From assembly GCA_963793465.1 (NCBI GenBank), contig CAWCAJ010000013.1, positions 186,001 to 250,000 of the forward strand: DNA of 64,000 nt. Reading direction: 5' to 3'. The DNA is from CAJQPP01 sp963793465. GTDB taxonomy: Bacteria; Planctomycetota; Planctomycetia; Pirellulales; Pirellulaceae. The notes beneath the pieces were generated by a model. The model was not told the DNA's origin, did not search any database, and was given only the letters and a program-made list of their open reading frames with translations. The translations under genes were made by a program, and so were the position numbers. The number at the start of each line of letters is the position of its first letter. Within the stretch, counting starts at the first letter, position 1. Shown piece after piece: positions 40,365 to 51,068 of the stretch.

Positions 40365-43300
40365 GGCTCAGGCAAACACCCTTTCATTCAGCTGGAAAGG
40401 TCTCTTGCAACAGGTTCTGCGGGCGCTGGGTTCCCTGCGTATCACCGTGTTTCTTTTGACCCTGGCATTGATCCTGGTGTTAATTGCAACGCTGCAGCAA
40501 TCCCGTCGTGATATCTATCAGGTAAAGCAGCAACATTTCCGCTCGCCCGTGGTGTTCATCGAGTTTCAGGAATTGCTGACACCCGCCTGGTTTCCCGATT
40601 GGCAGGAGGTGGGGGGTGGTTTCCTGATGCCCAGTGGAGCCGCGATCCTGATCGCCATGTTGATTAACCTGTTTTGCGCCACGCCACTCGCTTTCGGATT
40701 CAGGCCTCGGGACGCCGGCTGGGGATCGGCAGCGTCTTTCTGCTGTTTGGCGTGATCACCACGCTGCTGGTGGTCATGAATGGAAATGCGCGGGGTCAGT
40801 TTCAGGAGCAGCCTTTGATTGGCTGGGATACTCAGTGGAAACTGTTCCAGGGTTTGTTGGGAGCTGCCGCGTTGGCTGGCCTGGCGGGCGGCTATTTCCT
40901 GGAAACACCGGTCCGACGTACCTTTTCTCTGGTCACGGGACTGGTTTTGAGCGGGTTGTTGGGTTTTCTGTTGATGCAGGGTCAATCGGCTTTCATCGGC
41001 AACGATGCCATGCGTGTGGTTTGGCGTCTGGTGCAGGGCTCCATCGCTGCCATCGTGGTCTACATCGGCGCCCTGATGGTCTTTCGCCGCAAGGCGGGGA
41101 TCGTGGTCATTCATACGGGTCTGCTGCTGTTGATGATCGGCGAGTTGTACACCACCTATTCGGCCGTGGAGCAAAGACTGTTTTTCTTTGAGGGCGAAAC
41201 CACGCAGCACACGATTGATGTGAATGAAGTGGAAGTGGCATTGTTGCAGAACGTCGATGACGGCGATCGGCAGAACGTGGTGACGATACCAGCCCAACGA
41301 CTGGCCATCGACGGCATCCTGGATCTGCCGCAGGCTCCCTTCCGTTTGCAGACGGTGGCCTATTATCCCAACTGCAACCTGCTGCGGGTACAACCCAACG
41401 AACAGACCGTTCCCGGCGCCAGGGGTTTGGCAACCATGGTATACGCCGAGTCGATCGCCGAAGTGGCAGGTACCGATGGCAATAACGTCAATTCAGCGGC
41501 TGCCTATGTGCGTGTCCTGGATCGTAATGACAACGACCTGGGAACCTATCTGATCGCCCAACGTCTCTACGACGACGACCAGTTCGCTCTGGATACCGTG
41601 CAAGCCGATGGGCAGACCTGGCAGATCGGCTTGCGTTTTCGCCACTTCTACAAACCCTACTCGGTCAAGTTGAACTCCACGAAACGGGTCAACTACACCG
41701 GAACCGAGGTGCCGCAATCCTATTCATCGCAGTTCCGTATTATCGATCCCGACCACAATGTGGACGAGGTCAAGGAAGTTTCGATGAACAATCCACTGCG
41801 TTACAACAACGAGACCTTTTACCAGTCCGGACATGATACGGACCCGGTGTCGGGAAGAAGATATTCCGTTTTGCAGGTGGTCCGCAACACGGGCTGGATG
41901 ATCCCCTATGTCAGCTGTGCCATGGTGGGGATTGGCTTGTTGCTGCATTTTCTGGGAACGTTCGTCCGCTTTGTGGAGAAGCTTTCCGCCGAGCGGACCG
42001 CAACTCCCGGTTATGACGGGATCTCATGGGTCTTCGTCGTGGGATTTGTGCTGCTGTTTGCCATGTTCGCCTGGCGAAAGGTACCGCCACCCGCGCAGTA
42101 CGAACAGCTGAACCTGAACCGTTTCGGAGAGATTCCGGTCGCCTTTGGCGGCCGTGTTCAACCCCTGGATTCGATTGCCCGGTCCACGCTGCGACAACTG
42201 AGAAAATATGAGATCCCGGTCAAATGGGATGCCGAACAGGCCAAAGAGGTCCCTTATGAGCCCGTGCGGTGGCTGGCCGATTGGGTTTTCGGTGAGGAAG
42301 GATCCGACGAGTACCGCATCTTCAAGATCGAAGACCCCAATATCATCCAGGGCCTGCCCCTGATTCGCCGCAAGTCGCATCTGTATTCCGTCCAAGAACT
42401 GGAGGCGGTAGAAGCCCAGCTGGACGAATATGTGGCTGCCGCCCGGGCCGTCAACCAGGAAGATGCATCCAAACTATCCGCCTTTCAAAAGAAAATCCTC
42501 AAACTGGACGGCAACCTGGAGCGGGTTCGCATGTTGCGTTACGCCTTCAGTTCCCCCGTGGTATTCGAAAATGACGATCCGATTCGTACTTTGGAGATCA
42601 TCTTGCGGGCTGAAAACAACCCGAACAACATCCCCATGGCGGTCCCCGGAGCGGCAGAAAATGACTGGTCGGTGCTGTCTCCCAAGTTGACGCCCGACTG
42701 GCTGGCCGCGTTGTGCGAAAAATACGGGACCCGGGACGTGGACGAGGTGGCCATGCAAATGATCGAAGTCAGGTCGTTGGACCAACTGCAGGAACTGATG
42801 CTGCGACGCGAAATGGGCCGCAGCCTGATGCAGTTGTCCCAAATGGATCCCGGCCAGGTCGATGAGCAGCGATTGGATGACCTGGTCAGCCGCATGCTCA
42901 ACAACCCGGATCCGGAATTCCAGGCCCGCGTGGACAGCCTGCAGAAGGCCATTCAGCCGCGTGTGGACGCGATGGTTGAGATGCAGGTGGAATCCATGAA
43001 AACCCAGTTGGTCGAAGAACTGGGCCGCTTCGTGGAAATAACCGACGGCGAGTTTGATTTCGAAAAGACGGATCAGAATCAGGCCGTCCGCAGCTTGCAT
43101 CAGGCCTACCTCACCAGGGATGCAGCCACCTTTAACCGGGCCGTTGCCGAACACCTGGCGGAAGTGGCCGGCATGCCGGACGTGGAAGCCAGCCGGGGCC
43201 GGGTGCACTGGGAACATCTCCTGAATCGGATCTCTCCGTTCTACCTGGCGACCGCGATTTATATCGGCGCCTTTCTGCTTTCCCTGGCCTCCTGGCTGTG

Positions 43301-44261
43301 CCTGGCCGGGGCGGGCAGCTCGCCGTTATTGTCCTCCATGGCAACCGGGGCAGGGCGGGCCTCGTTCTGGTTGGTCGTCCTGGGATTCGCCATCCACACC
43401 CTGGGTCTGGTGATGCGGATCTACATTTCGGGGCGTCCTCCCGTGACCAACCTGTATGGTTCGGCCATTTTCATCGGTTGGGTGGGAGTGCTTTTCGGAC
43501 TGGTGACCGAACGCATGATTGGCTTCAGCTTCGGTAACGTGAAAGCCAGCTTTGCCGGTGTTACGACATTGTTGACCGCTTTTGCGTTGGGAGCCGAAGG
43601 AGATACCTTCTCGGTTCTGCAGGCCGTTCTGGATACCCAGTTCTGGCTTTCCACCCATGTCGTCAGCATCACGATCGGGTATGCGGCCACTCTGGTGGCC
43701 GGGTTATTGGGCATCATGTATTTGCTGACATCCATGCTGATACCTTTTGATTTGACGCAGGTTCGCAAGACCCTGGCCAAAATGGTCTACGGGGTCACCT
43801 GTCTGGCGTTGATCTTCAGTTTTGTGGGCACCGTGTTGGGTGGCCTGTGGGCCGACGATTCCTGGGGCCGCTTCTGGGGCTGGGATCCCAAGGAAAACGG
43901 CGCGTTGATGATTGTGCTGGTCAATGCAATCCTGCTGCACGCTCGCTGGGCCGGATTGGTCAAGGATCGAGGCATGGCCGTGATTGCGATCGTGGGCAAT
44001 ATCGTGACCCTGTGGTCCTGGTTCGCAGTGAATGAACTGGGGATTGGCCTGCACACCTACGGATTGACGGAAGGTCGCATGCGGACGCTGGGCCTGGCCT
44101 GGATCGGGCATTTGGGCGTGATCCTCGCCGCCGCGATTCCCATGCAGTACTGGTTGGGGAACCTGGCCGCTCGCGGACGTGACACGCTGGCACTGGCCTG
44201 GATCTGGTACACCCTGTTCGGCGGTTTCGCCGTTTTTCTGGTGTGGCAAATGTTTGGGTAG
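40330..44261 (+). CDS. Fused ResB-CcsA cytochrome c biogenesis protein (frameshift near 40672)
   Basis: System II cytochrome c biogenesis exports heme and attaches it to apocytochromes. This protein of about 1310 residues joins a ResB-like N-terminal half (ALGSLRITVFLLTLALILVL, then helices and a large outside domain) to a CcsA C-terminal half. That half has about eight helices and the heme-binding WWD motif WGRFWGWDPKENGALM. The frame breaks at the T4 run 40672-40675: NLF should run on to LRHATRFRIQASGRRLG, which needs one more T. Two ATG codons (40330, 40348) lie in an 18-bp duplication; a GTG at 40312 is also possible. It likely matures the c-type cytochromes at 15.2 and 26.0 kb. Confidence 0.88.
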
Positions 44262-44283
44262 TCTCAACGCGGCGGAATCCGCG

Positions 44284-44322
44284 TACGTTCGTTTCGTTCG
44301 TTCGGTTCGTTCGTTTGGAGCG
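44284..44322 (+). repeat. Simple ttcg-rich repeat between convergent genes
   Basis: The stretch cgttcgtttcgttcgttcgg and its continuation is a low-complexity repeat in the 160-base spacer between the convergent ResB-CcsA and membrane-anchored unknown genes. Confidence 0.75.
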
Positions 44323-44424
44323 GGAGAGCGTTCCATTTCGCAGACGTGTCGCAGACGTCTCTGAGAAAGCGGTGCGGAATGCGACCCACAGGCTGTGGGC
44401 AAACGAAACGCTTCGCCGACCGGC

Positions 44425-45726
44425 TCACCGCACCTGGCGATTGAAATAGGTGTCCTGGCCGACCTCCTCGTACAACGCCGTGCGCTCCGTCTTGCCCAGG
44501 GAATCCCAACCGTCAAGGGGCGAGATCACCAGGTGCCTGGCCAAAGCGGCAGTATTGGGCGACACCTGTTGCAAAGGCCACGACATCAACGTAATCAACG
44601 AGGCCACGGGCCATTGCTGACCCTGTTGGGCAATCAGCATGCTGTGGCCAGCCGGATCGTTGAGTAGGGAACCGGATTCCATACCGAAAACTGCCAACTG
44701 ATCCTTTTCGATCCGGAAACCCAGTCGTAAATCCGTGTATTTCTCGAACATCGATTGACCGTAGGGCTCCACCAATTGCATGCCCAGGGCATGATGACTG
44801 GCATGCAACAGTCGTGAGCTCACAAGACCGCTCGGCGAACTCAGGTCCCCTTTCAAGCTCTCGATCCGGTTATTGACCAAACGCACAGCCTGCAGGTTGA
44901 TCGAGGCCCGACCGTCCATGGTGCTTCCAAATCGGCCACCTACCAGGTGATTCAACTCCACATCCAGCAATTGCCCCTGCATTTCGCCCGACCAGCGTCC
45001 CTGGCGATGCACCAGCAAGGCGCGGATGTCGACCAACTCGGCGTTGCGATTCAATGCGGTGGTCGGGGCCACCAGTGGATGCAGTACCCAACCGGGAATC
45101 TGGAACCCACTGGCATCCAGCTGCCAGATCGCCTGTTCACCTTGCATGGTCCGTCGTAGTGTAACGAGACTGCGACCTGCGATGAATTGATCGCTTTTTT
45201 GGTCCGGCAGAAAGGAAACGGAAATCCGTTGACCCATGGGACCGATTGCAATGTCCATGTCGCGCCAGGATCGGGTGACCGCGTCGGGCAATTCGCTTTC
45301 CAGGAACTTGACTGCATCGAATCGAATACGCATCGCGGGCTGGGGTCCGTCCGACCAGGCAACGGTCTCCACGATCCTGTGCAGCGTATTCCAGAACGCA
45401 GCCGCGGAACCCTCCGCGTTCGCCACATGCAATATCTGCTCGCTCCCTTGCAGCTGCAGTGATGCGCGATCCATTCGCAATCGCGAATGGAAACGATCGG
45501 CTCCGATTTCGAGATCCTGCATCTGGATATGGCCGGGGGCCAATGCCCGCACCTGGCCAATTCGGTTGATCACTCCAAAACAGCGTTGGAATTGATCCGA
45601 CCAGTCAGCCGTCGTCTTGGGAAACAGGATCAGCTGCAAACAAAACAGGGTGGGCAGCGCGCACGCCACCAGAAAACCTGCTCGGCACAGGAATCGTCTG
45701 GTGTTGTCGCTGAGCATCACATCCAT
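44425..45726 (-). CDS. Membrane-anchored protein of unknown function
   Basis: This protein of 433 residues has one N-terminal membrane helix (LCRAGFLVACALPTLFCLQL) and a long extracytoplasmic part built of beta-strand-like stretches (LQMQDLEIGADRFHSRLRM is typical). The repeating design of membrane-proximal beta segments recalls AsmA-like or lipid-transfer proteins, but no signature is clear. The start at 45726 (MDVMLSDNTRR) is chosen because sequence before it lacks membrane or family character; the open frame runs to 45840. It starts 123 bases beyond the stop of aroC, which is upstream on the same strand. Function unknown. Confidence 0.65.
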   Translation of the reverse strand: MDVMLSDNTRRFLCRAGFLVACALPTLFCLQLILFPKTTADWSDQFQRCFGVINRIGQVRALAPGHIQMQDLEIGADRFHSRLRMDRASLQLQGSEQILHVANAEGSAAAFWNTLHRIVETVAWSDGPQPAMRIRFDAVKFLESELPDAVTRSWRDMDIAIGPMGQRISVSFLPDQKSDQFIAGRSLVTLRRTMQGEQAIWQLDASGFQIPGWVLHPLVAPTTALNRNAELVDIRALLVHRQGRWSGEMQGQLLDVELNHLVGGRFGSTMDGRASINLQAVRLVNNRIESLKGDLSSPSGLVSSRLLHASHHALGMQLVEPYGQSMFEKYTDLRLGFRIEKDQLAVFGMESGSLLNDPAGHSMLIAQQGQQWPVASLITLMSWPLQQVSPNTAALARHLVISPLDGWDSLGKTERTALYEEVGQDTYFNRQVR

Positions 45727-45849
45727 GTTTCGCTCTGAATCTCCCCCAATGGAACCGACCTGACTCCATTGCTGTATCTCACTTTTTGCAACCGCCGCTG
45801 CGGATGATCCGGCACCGGCCCAGGATTGGCAGCCGCCCATCTATCCAGT

Positions 45850-46992
45850 CTATCTCTTCCCGGCCATCTCCTGAAACAGGTCCCAACGCTGTTTCATCTC
45901 CGCCACACTGTCGCCACCAAATTTATCGACCATCGCGGCAGCGATTTCCAATGCCACCACTGCTTCCAGGATGACACTGGCCGCGGGCACCGCACAGATG
46001 TCGCTTCGTTCGTAGCTGGCCGCGCTGGCCTGTTTCGACTGCATGTCAATGGAGGCGAGTGGTTTCTGCAGCGTGCTGATGGGTTTCATGGCTGCCCTCA
46101 AAATCAATGGCTGACCATTGGTCATGCCCGCTTCCAACCCGCCAGCGTGATTGGTGGGGCGTGTATAACCCAACGTAGGGGTCTGCTGTTGATCGAGGTC
46201 GTATTGAATCGCATCGTGCACTTGCGAACCCGGCAAGCTGGCCGCCCGGAAACCCAGGCCGATCTCCACTCCCTTGATAGCCTGCACACTCATGGCCGCT
46301 GCCGCCAGACGCGTGTCCAGCTTGCGATCCCATTGGGCGTGCGTTCCCAGGCCAAACGGCAAACCGCTGGTTGTGACTTCCACAATGCCGCCCAGCGTAT
46401 CACCGTCTTTGCGTGTGGCATCGATCAGTTCCTTGACCTGGTCGTCTTTCTCAGGGAGGGTAGAGTAGACCTCGCTTTGATCCCGAGCCGCGATCAGACG
46501 ATTCAAGGGTTGCTCGGGAGCGGGCAGTTCGATGGGTCCCAACTGCACGACGTAACCGGCCACGGTAATGCCAAACGACTCCAGCAGCTGCTGGGCCAAT
46601 GCACCCGCGGCGACCCGTGATGCCGTATCCCGCGCGCTGGCTCGCTCCAGCACACCGCGAATGGAACTCAGGTACTTGATTGAGCCACTCAGATCGCCGT
46701 GCCCGGGTCGCGGTCGCGGCAACTCCTTCAGCCGCTCCAATTTGTAGTCGCGATTGATGACTTGCAAAGTGATAGGACTGCCCAAGGTCACCGACTGCCA
46801 GGTGCCTGAAAGAAACTCCACCTGATCGGTTTCCAGTTTCTGCCGTCCACCTCGACCGTAACCACCCTGACGCCGTCGCAACGCCCGGTCAATGGCCTGC
46901 ATATCGACGCTCAATCCTGCAGGAAATCCATCAATCAAAGCCAACATGGCTTTGCCGTGCGATTCTCCTGCGGTCCAATATCTCAATGGCAT
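45850..46992 (-). CDS. aroC: Chorismate synthase
   Basis: This enzyme of about 380 residues converts 5-enolpyruvylshikimate-3-phosphate to chorismate with reduced FMN. Seen: WTAGESHGKAML (family motif 1), RRQGGYGRGGRQKLETD, RPGHGDLSGSIKY, RASARDTASRVAAGALA (motif 2) and the C-terminal RSDICAVPAASVILEAVVA (motif 3). The length is normal. Start MPLRYWTAGE at 46992 is preferred over a slightly upstream Met at 47004. It lies upstream of the membrane-anchored unknown on the same strand. Confidence 0.96.
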   Translation of the reverse strand: MPLRYWTAGESHGKAMLALIDGFPAGLSVDMQAIDRALRRRQGGYGRGGRQKLETDQVEFLSGTWQSVTLGSPITLQVINRDYKLERLKELPRPRPGHGDLSGSIKYLSSIRGVLERASARDTASRVAAGALAQQLLESFGITVAGYVVQLGPIELPAPEQPLNRLIAARDQSEVYSTLPEKDDQVKELIDATRKDGDTLGGIVEVTTSGLPFGLGTHAQWDRKLDTRLAAAAMSVQAIKGVEIGLGFRAASLPGSQVHDAIQYDLDQQQTPTLGYTRPTNHAGGLEAGMTNGQPLILRAAMKPISTLQKPLASIDMQSKQASAASYERSDICAVPAASVILEAVVALEIAAAMVDKFGGDSVAEMKQRWDLFQEMAGKR

Positions 46993-47270
46993 GTCTACAT
47001 TCAATATGCGAAGAAGCGAATGCGTTGCTTGGGAACACAGGGAACACAGTCGCGAAGTGTCATTTGATGCTGGCAGGTACGCGACTTAACAGGGAACAGC
47101 CAACGGCCACCGCCAGGGTTGCAACAAAAGTCGGCCGAGTCTACGAAGCTGCGTCGTTCGCCGAAAGTGCGATTGAGTTCCTTCGCAGCCAATTGCACTC
47201 TATGCTCAGCAGGAAGCAGAATGCATGACATTGGGAGAGGGTTCGTGGGGGCCCTGCTGAAAGGGGTTGA

Positions 47271-48212
47271 GTGAAAAACTTTTTGACGCGGTACTGGTTT
47301 TTGATCGGGCTGGCCGTGGCCATGCTGGTGGGCTGGCGGGCAGCCGAACCGTTGTCCACAATCAGTGCCCAAGCTGGGCTGCGAAACGCCATCGTGTTGT
47401 TGGTGATGTTTCTGATGGCCCTGCCATTGCCGCTGGGAATGATTACCGCGACCATTCGCCAGCCATGGGCCGCGTTGTTGGCAACTCTGGTCAACTTCGG
47501 CTGGTTACCCCTGGTTGCATGGGCTCTGTCTGGAGCCGTGGACCCAGCCTTCCGTGCGGGTTTTCTGGTGGTGGCGGCCACACCCTGCACGTTGGCCTCG
47601 GCGGCCGTCTGGACGCGACGTGGCAAAGGCAATGAAGTCACCGCCTTGATGACGACGGTCCTGACGAATGCCAGCAGTTTTCTAATCACACCCCTGATCG
47701 TATTTTTGTTGTTGGGACAAACAGCAGAAATCGAAGTGGCATCCATGGTCTGGAAATTGGGTCTGTTGGTGCTGCTACCGATGATCCTGGCCCAAGTCCT
47801 GGCACTCCGCGAACCGGTCGGTCGCTGGGCACAGCTGCATAAGATCTCATTGAACACGGTCGCTCAGGCCCTACTGCTGATTATCGTGCTGTTGGGGACG
47901 GTCCAATCGGTTTTGAAAATGTCGGCTGCACCTTCACCCCCGCTAACACATGCGTTGGGTTTGATTTTGATGTGCAGCTTGCTGCACGGCTGCGTGCTGG
48001 TAAGTGGTTGGTGGATCGCCCGATTGCTTGGCTTTTCCCCAGCCGATCAGGTAGCGGTAGCATTCGCAGGCTCTCAAAAGACCTTGATGATCGGACTGTT
48101 GGTCAGCATGCAACTCGGTGTCAGTCTGTTACCGATGGTTGTCTATCACGCGACGCAACTTGTGATCGATACGTTGGTGGCAGATCGATTCCGCCACAGG
48201 CCTCAGAATTGA
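47271..48212 (+). CDS. Bile acid:sodium symporter-like transporter
   Basis: This 313-residue protein has about nine or ten hydrophobic helices, starting FLTRYWFLIGLAVAMLVGW. Stretches such as NAIVLLVMFLMALPLPLG, VVAATPCTLASAAVWTRR, VLTNASSFLITPLIVFLLLG and VAFAGSQKTLMIGLL match the SBF-like branch (PF13593 type) of the BASS superfamily, including the conserved crossover region. The start is GTG 47271 with AAGGGG upstream. The transported compound is not visible. Confidence 0.85.
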   Translation: MKNFLTRYWFLIGLAVAMLVGWRAAEPLSTISAQAGLRNAIVLLVMFLMALPLPLGMITATIRQPWAALLATLVNFGWLPLVAWALSGAVDPAFRAGFLVVAATPCTLASAAVWTRRGKGNEVTALMTTVLTNASSFLITPLIVFLLLGQTAEIEVASMVWKLGLLVLLPMILAQVLALREPVGRWAQLHKISLNTVAQALLLIIVLLGTVQSVLKMSAAPSPPLTHALGLILMCSLLHGCVLVSGWWIARLLGFSPADQVAVAFAGSQKTLMIGLLVSMQLGVSLLPMVVYHATQLVIDTLVADRFRHRPQN

Positions 48213-48645
48213 CCATGGCAAGCGTCACCTGCCAACACCCTGCCAGGCGGGCTGATATCATGACCCTGTCATTCGCCTTGATTCGGTTGTTGCCGGCCCT
48301 GTTCCGGGTTCGGGGATTTGCCCTCAGGCCTGCCGGTTGCCCCGTTTTGCCTGCCGGTTGCCCCGTTTTAAGTAGGTGGATATAGTGGAATTCGAACCAT
48401 CCCTGGGGTATTGATCATGAACTCCTGTATTCAATCACCGAGCGTTTGCTCTTTCTGCGTTCTCGATTTCCTGCCTGGCGAGTCCTAGGGCAAGTCGCAC
48501 GTACGTGTCGCGTGTACCGAACTCCGCTGCTTGCCTCACTCCAGTTGCTGAACGAAACGAACGAAATCACGGCCAGCCAGAAACGAAAATCGCTGTGGCG
48601 GCCGGAATGGAATAGAAGCTGGGAGACTGATACTCCACCAAAAGT
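48213..48645. other. Spacer with a 21-bp tandem duplication
   Basis: No gene is supported here. A perfect 21-bp tandem pair (starting gcctgccggttgccccgttt) occupies 48328-48369. The rest shows no promoter or hairpin I could assign with confidence. Confidence 0.5.
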
Positions 48646-48666
48646 GTGTTTTCATCCCCCGCTGTT

Positions 48667-48906
48667 ATGGAAACTGGGCGTTTTGACTGGTTCCCGGCGA
48701 CCCCAGCAACCCGTGGGGTCAAGTTGTGCTACGGTGTGTTTTCCAAAGCCGATAAGATGGCCATTGCCTGGTTTGCGTTGGGACGGCAGGATGATCAACC
48801 GTGGTTGGTCCTGCCAGAAGCGGCTCTTGATTATTGTTGGATTTCCAGAAGAAATTTTGTTGCCGGAAAAGGACGCTCATGCGTGAGATGCTGGATGAAA
48901 AACTGA
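48667..48906 (+). CDS. Possible small hypothetical protein upstream of prfA (weak)
   Basis: This open frame starts METGRFDWFPATPATRG and its middle part (FSKADKMAIAWFALG, DDQPWLVLPEAALDYCW) has codon use like real genes here. It overlaps the first 28 bases of prfA, and its last 20 residues look non-coding. No family is recognised and no ribosome binding site is clear. It may be a real small gene, a fragment, or chance. Confidence 0.25.
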   Translation: METGRFDWFPATPATRGVKLCYGVFSKADKMAIAWFALGRQDDQPWLVLPEAALDYCWISRRNFVAGKGRSCVRCWMKN

Positions 48907-49955
48907 CTCGCTTTGACATTCTGGAACGGCAGATGGCCGATCCGGAGGTGCAGTCCAACTCCAAGAAAATGGCCGAGGTTGCCCGCGAACATGGCTCGCT
49001 GGCCAAACTGGTCACCAAATACCGGCGATTCAAGGATGTCTGCAACGAGATTGATGAAGTTCGGGAAATGGCCAAGTCGGGCGACGCCGAGGAAAGGGAG
49101 CTGGCCGAAAGCGAGCTACCGCAGATGGTGGAAAGCCGCGAATCGCTGTGGGACGAATTGCTGGACATGACCGTGGGTGGCGAAGACGCCAATCGCAGCA
49201 AGTGCGTGATGGAAATTCGAGCTGGCACGGGGGGCGACGAAGCCGCCCTGTTTGCCCGCAATCTGTACGAGATGTACAAGCGTTATTGCGAAATACGACA
49301 TTGGAAGTTTGAAGTCATGGATTCCAGCCCCACCGAACTGGGGGGATTCAAGGAGATCACCATTGCCATCTCCGGCGAAGGCTGTTACCGCGATCTGCAA
49401 TACGAAAGCGGTGGCCACCGTGTGCAACGTGTTCCGGAAACGGAAACCAAGGGACGCATTCACACCTCGGCCGCCACGGTCGCTGTCCTGCCGGAAGTCG
49501 AGGATGTGGAGATCGATCTGCCCCCCGAATCCTATGAAGTGGAGCGTTACGCCGCCAGCAGCGGACCGGGTGGACAGCACGTCAACAAAACGGCTTCGGC
49601 GGTACGGATCACGCACCACGAAACCGGCATCGTGGTCAAGTGCTTTGAGGAACGCAGTCAACACAAGAACCTGGCCAAAGCCATGCGTCACCTGAAATCC
49701 AAGCTGTATGACCACTACCAACAATCGCAGGTTCAGGAACGCGCGGATCAACGCAAGACGCTGGTGGGATCGGGGGACCGCAGCCAGCGTATCCGCACCT
49801 ACAACTTTCCTGAAAACCGGCTTACCGATCACCGCATCAATTTGACCCTCTACAAACTGGATTCGATTGTGGCCGGCGATATCCAGCCGGTCACCGATGC
49901 CCTGATCGAACACGATCGTCAAAGCCTGCGTGATTCCATGGGAGATCTCGATTAA
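48879..49955 (+). CDS. prfA: Peptide chain release factor 1
   Basis: RF1 reads stop codons UAA and UAG. The 358-residue protein has the class tripeptide region as PET in RVPETETKGRIHTSAATVAVLPE, matching the PxT of RF1 rather than the SPF of RF2, and the peptidyl-hydrolysis motif GGQ in SSGPGGQHVNKTASAVRI. The start ATG 48879 (MREMLDEK) has AAAAGGAC upstream. It is followed directly by prmC, whose product methylates the GGQ glutamine, the common order in bacteria. Confidence 0.96.
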   Translation: MREMLDEKLTRFDILERQMADPEVQSNSKKMAEVAREHGSLAKLVTKYRRFKDVCNEIDEVREMAKSGDAEERELAESELPQMVESRESLWDELLDMTVGGEDANRSKCVMEIRAGTGGDEAALFARNLYEMYKRYCEIRHWKFEVMDSSPTELGGFKEITIAISGEGCYRDLQYESGGHRVQRVPETETKGRIHTSAATVAVLPEVEDVEIDLPPESYEVERYAASSGPGGQHVNKTASAVRITHHETGIVVKCFEERSQHKNLAKAMRHLKSKLYDHYQQSQVQERADQRKTLVGSGDRSQRIRTYNFPENRLTDHRINLTLYKLDSIVAGDIQPVTDALIEHDRQSLRDSMGDLD

Positions 49956-50872
49956 CAACCCCACCGACAATGTGAAACCGGATTCGTCGGCTGCCGCGGA
50001 AGATCGTTGGACCATCAAGCGTCTGCTGGATTGGACCACCGAGTACTTTCAGGAACATGGTTCGGACCACTCCCGACTGGATGCCGAAGTCCTGCTGGCC
50101 GAAGCCCTGGCTTGCCCCCGCATCGACCTGTACACCCGCTTTCATGAAGAGCCTCCCAGCGAGGTCAAAACCGCCTTCCGAGACTGGGTTGCCCGACATG
50201 CCCAGGGGGAACCGGTAGCCTACCTGGTAGGGCATAAGGAGTTCTTCTCGTTGAAGTTCACGGTCAACCCACACGTTCTGATCCCCCGGCCGGAAACGGA
50301 ACACCTGGTCACCGAAGCCCTGGATGCCATCAAGGAAATGGGGCCCGCGGCTGCGACGCATGTGGCCGACGTCGGCACCGGCAGTGGTTGCGTGGCGGTT
50401 TCCATTTGCAAACATGCGGCGTCGGCAACCGTAACGGCCACCGATATCAGTGAGCAGGCTCTGGCGGTGGCTCGCAGCAATGCCGTCACCCTGGGCGTGC
50501 AGGATCGGATCCGATTCCTGACCTCGGACCTGTTATCGGCAGTCTCGGAACCCGCTCAGTTCTCGTTGATTGTCAGCAACCCGCCCTACATCGGGCTGGA
50601 TGAAAAAAAAGATCTGGATCGGTCCGTCGTGGATTTTGAACCGCATCAGGCCCTGTTTTCCACGGGACCGGAAGGGAACCGAGACCATTCAGCGTCTGAT
50701 TCAACAAAGTGCTCAACGATTGACAAGCGGCGGCTGGCTGATGTTTGAAATCAGCCCGATGATTGCCGACCGCTGCCGAAAACTGGTCGATGCCTGCGAC
50801 GGACTGACCTGGCAGAAAACCGTAAAAGACCTGGCCGGGCACCCGCGGGTGGTTGTGGCCCGACGAATCTAG
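49930..50872 (+). CDS. prmC: Release-factor glutamine methyltransferase PrmC (single-base frameshift near 50675)
   Basis: PrmC methylates the GGQ glutamine of RF1/RF2 using S-adenosylmethionine. Seen: HVLIPRPETE, VADVGTGSGCVAVSIC (SAM-binding), FSLIVSNPPYI (NPPY catalytic motif) and the C-terminal LTSGGWLMFEISPM with DLAGHPRVVVARR. The frame breaks in gaagggaacc at 50671-50680: GPEG should run on to TETIQRLIQQSAQRL, which needs one base fewer. The first frame otherwise ends at 50748 in foreign-looking sequence. The start is uncertain: GTG 49930 overlaps prfA, GTG 49972 does not. Confidence 0.9.
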
Positions 50873-50882
50873 TGGTCTGTCT

Positions 50883-50955
50883 TGGTCTGGCATGGCTGAT
50901 CTGACGCCTGCCACTGCTGGCTTGCCCTTGCCTTGCAGTGGCGTTGCGAATCCAG
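50883..50955 (-). repeat. Copy B of the dispersed hairpin repeat
   Basis: On the minus strand this reads ctggattcgca, then gcaagccagcagtggca, cgtcagatcagcc and tgccagacca, the same words in the same order as copy A at 9980-10092. Its arms gccactgc and gcagtggc form an 8-bp inverted repeat with a 15-base loop. It starts 11 bases after the prmC stop. Confidence 0.75.
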
Positions 50956-51032
50956 CACGCTCCTTTCTTCAGATCTGACATGCCATTTGCTACCCCGGAA
51001 CTCGGCCGCGGACCTGTCAGGCAGCACGATTC

Positions 51033-51067
51033 CTGCATTTTGTCGGAAAATCTGCCGATAAATGCAG
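51033..51067 (+). promoter_or_regulatory. Inverted repeat directly before the xer start codon
   Basis: Arms ctgcattt (51033-51040) and aaatgcag (51060-51067) pair perfectly, with inner arms tcgg and ccga nested inside them. The structure ends 1 base before the ATG at 51069, exactly where a ribosome binding site would sit, and no Shine-Dalgarno sequence is seen. It could block translation, or be an operator or recombinase-binding site. Confidence 0.55.
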
Positions 51068-51068
51068 T

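Noticed and set aside
48385..48440. tRNA-like gttcgaa word near 48390
   Set aside because: The surrounding bases do not form a cloverleaf; no tRNA was found anywhere in the window by eye.
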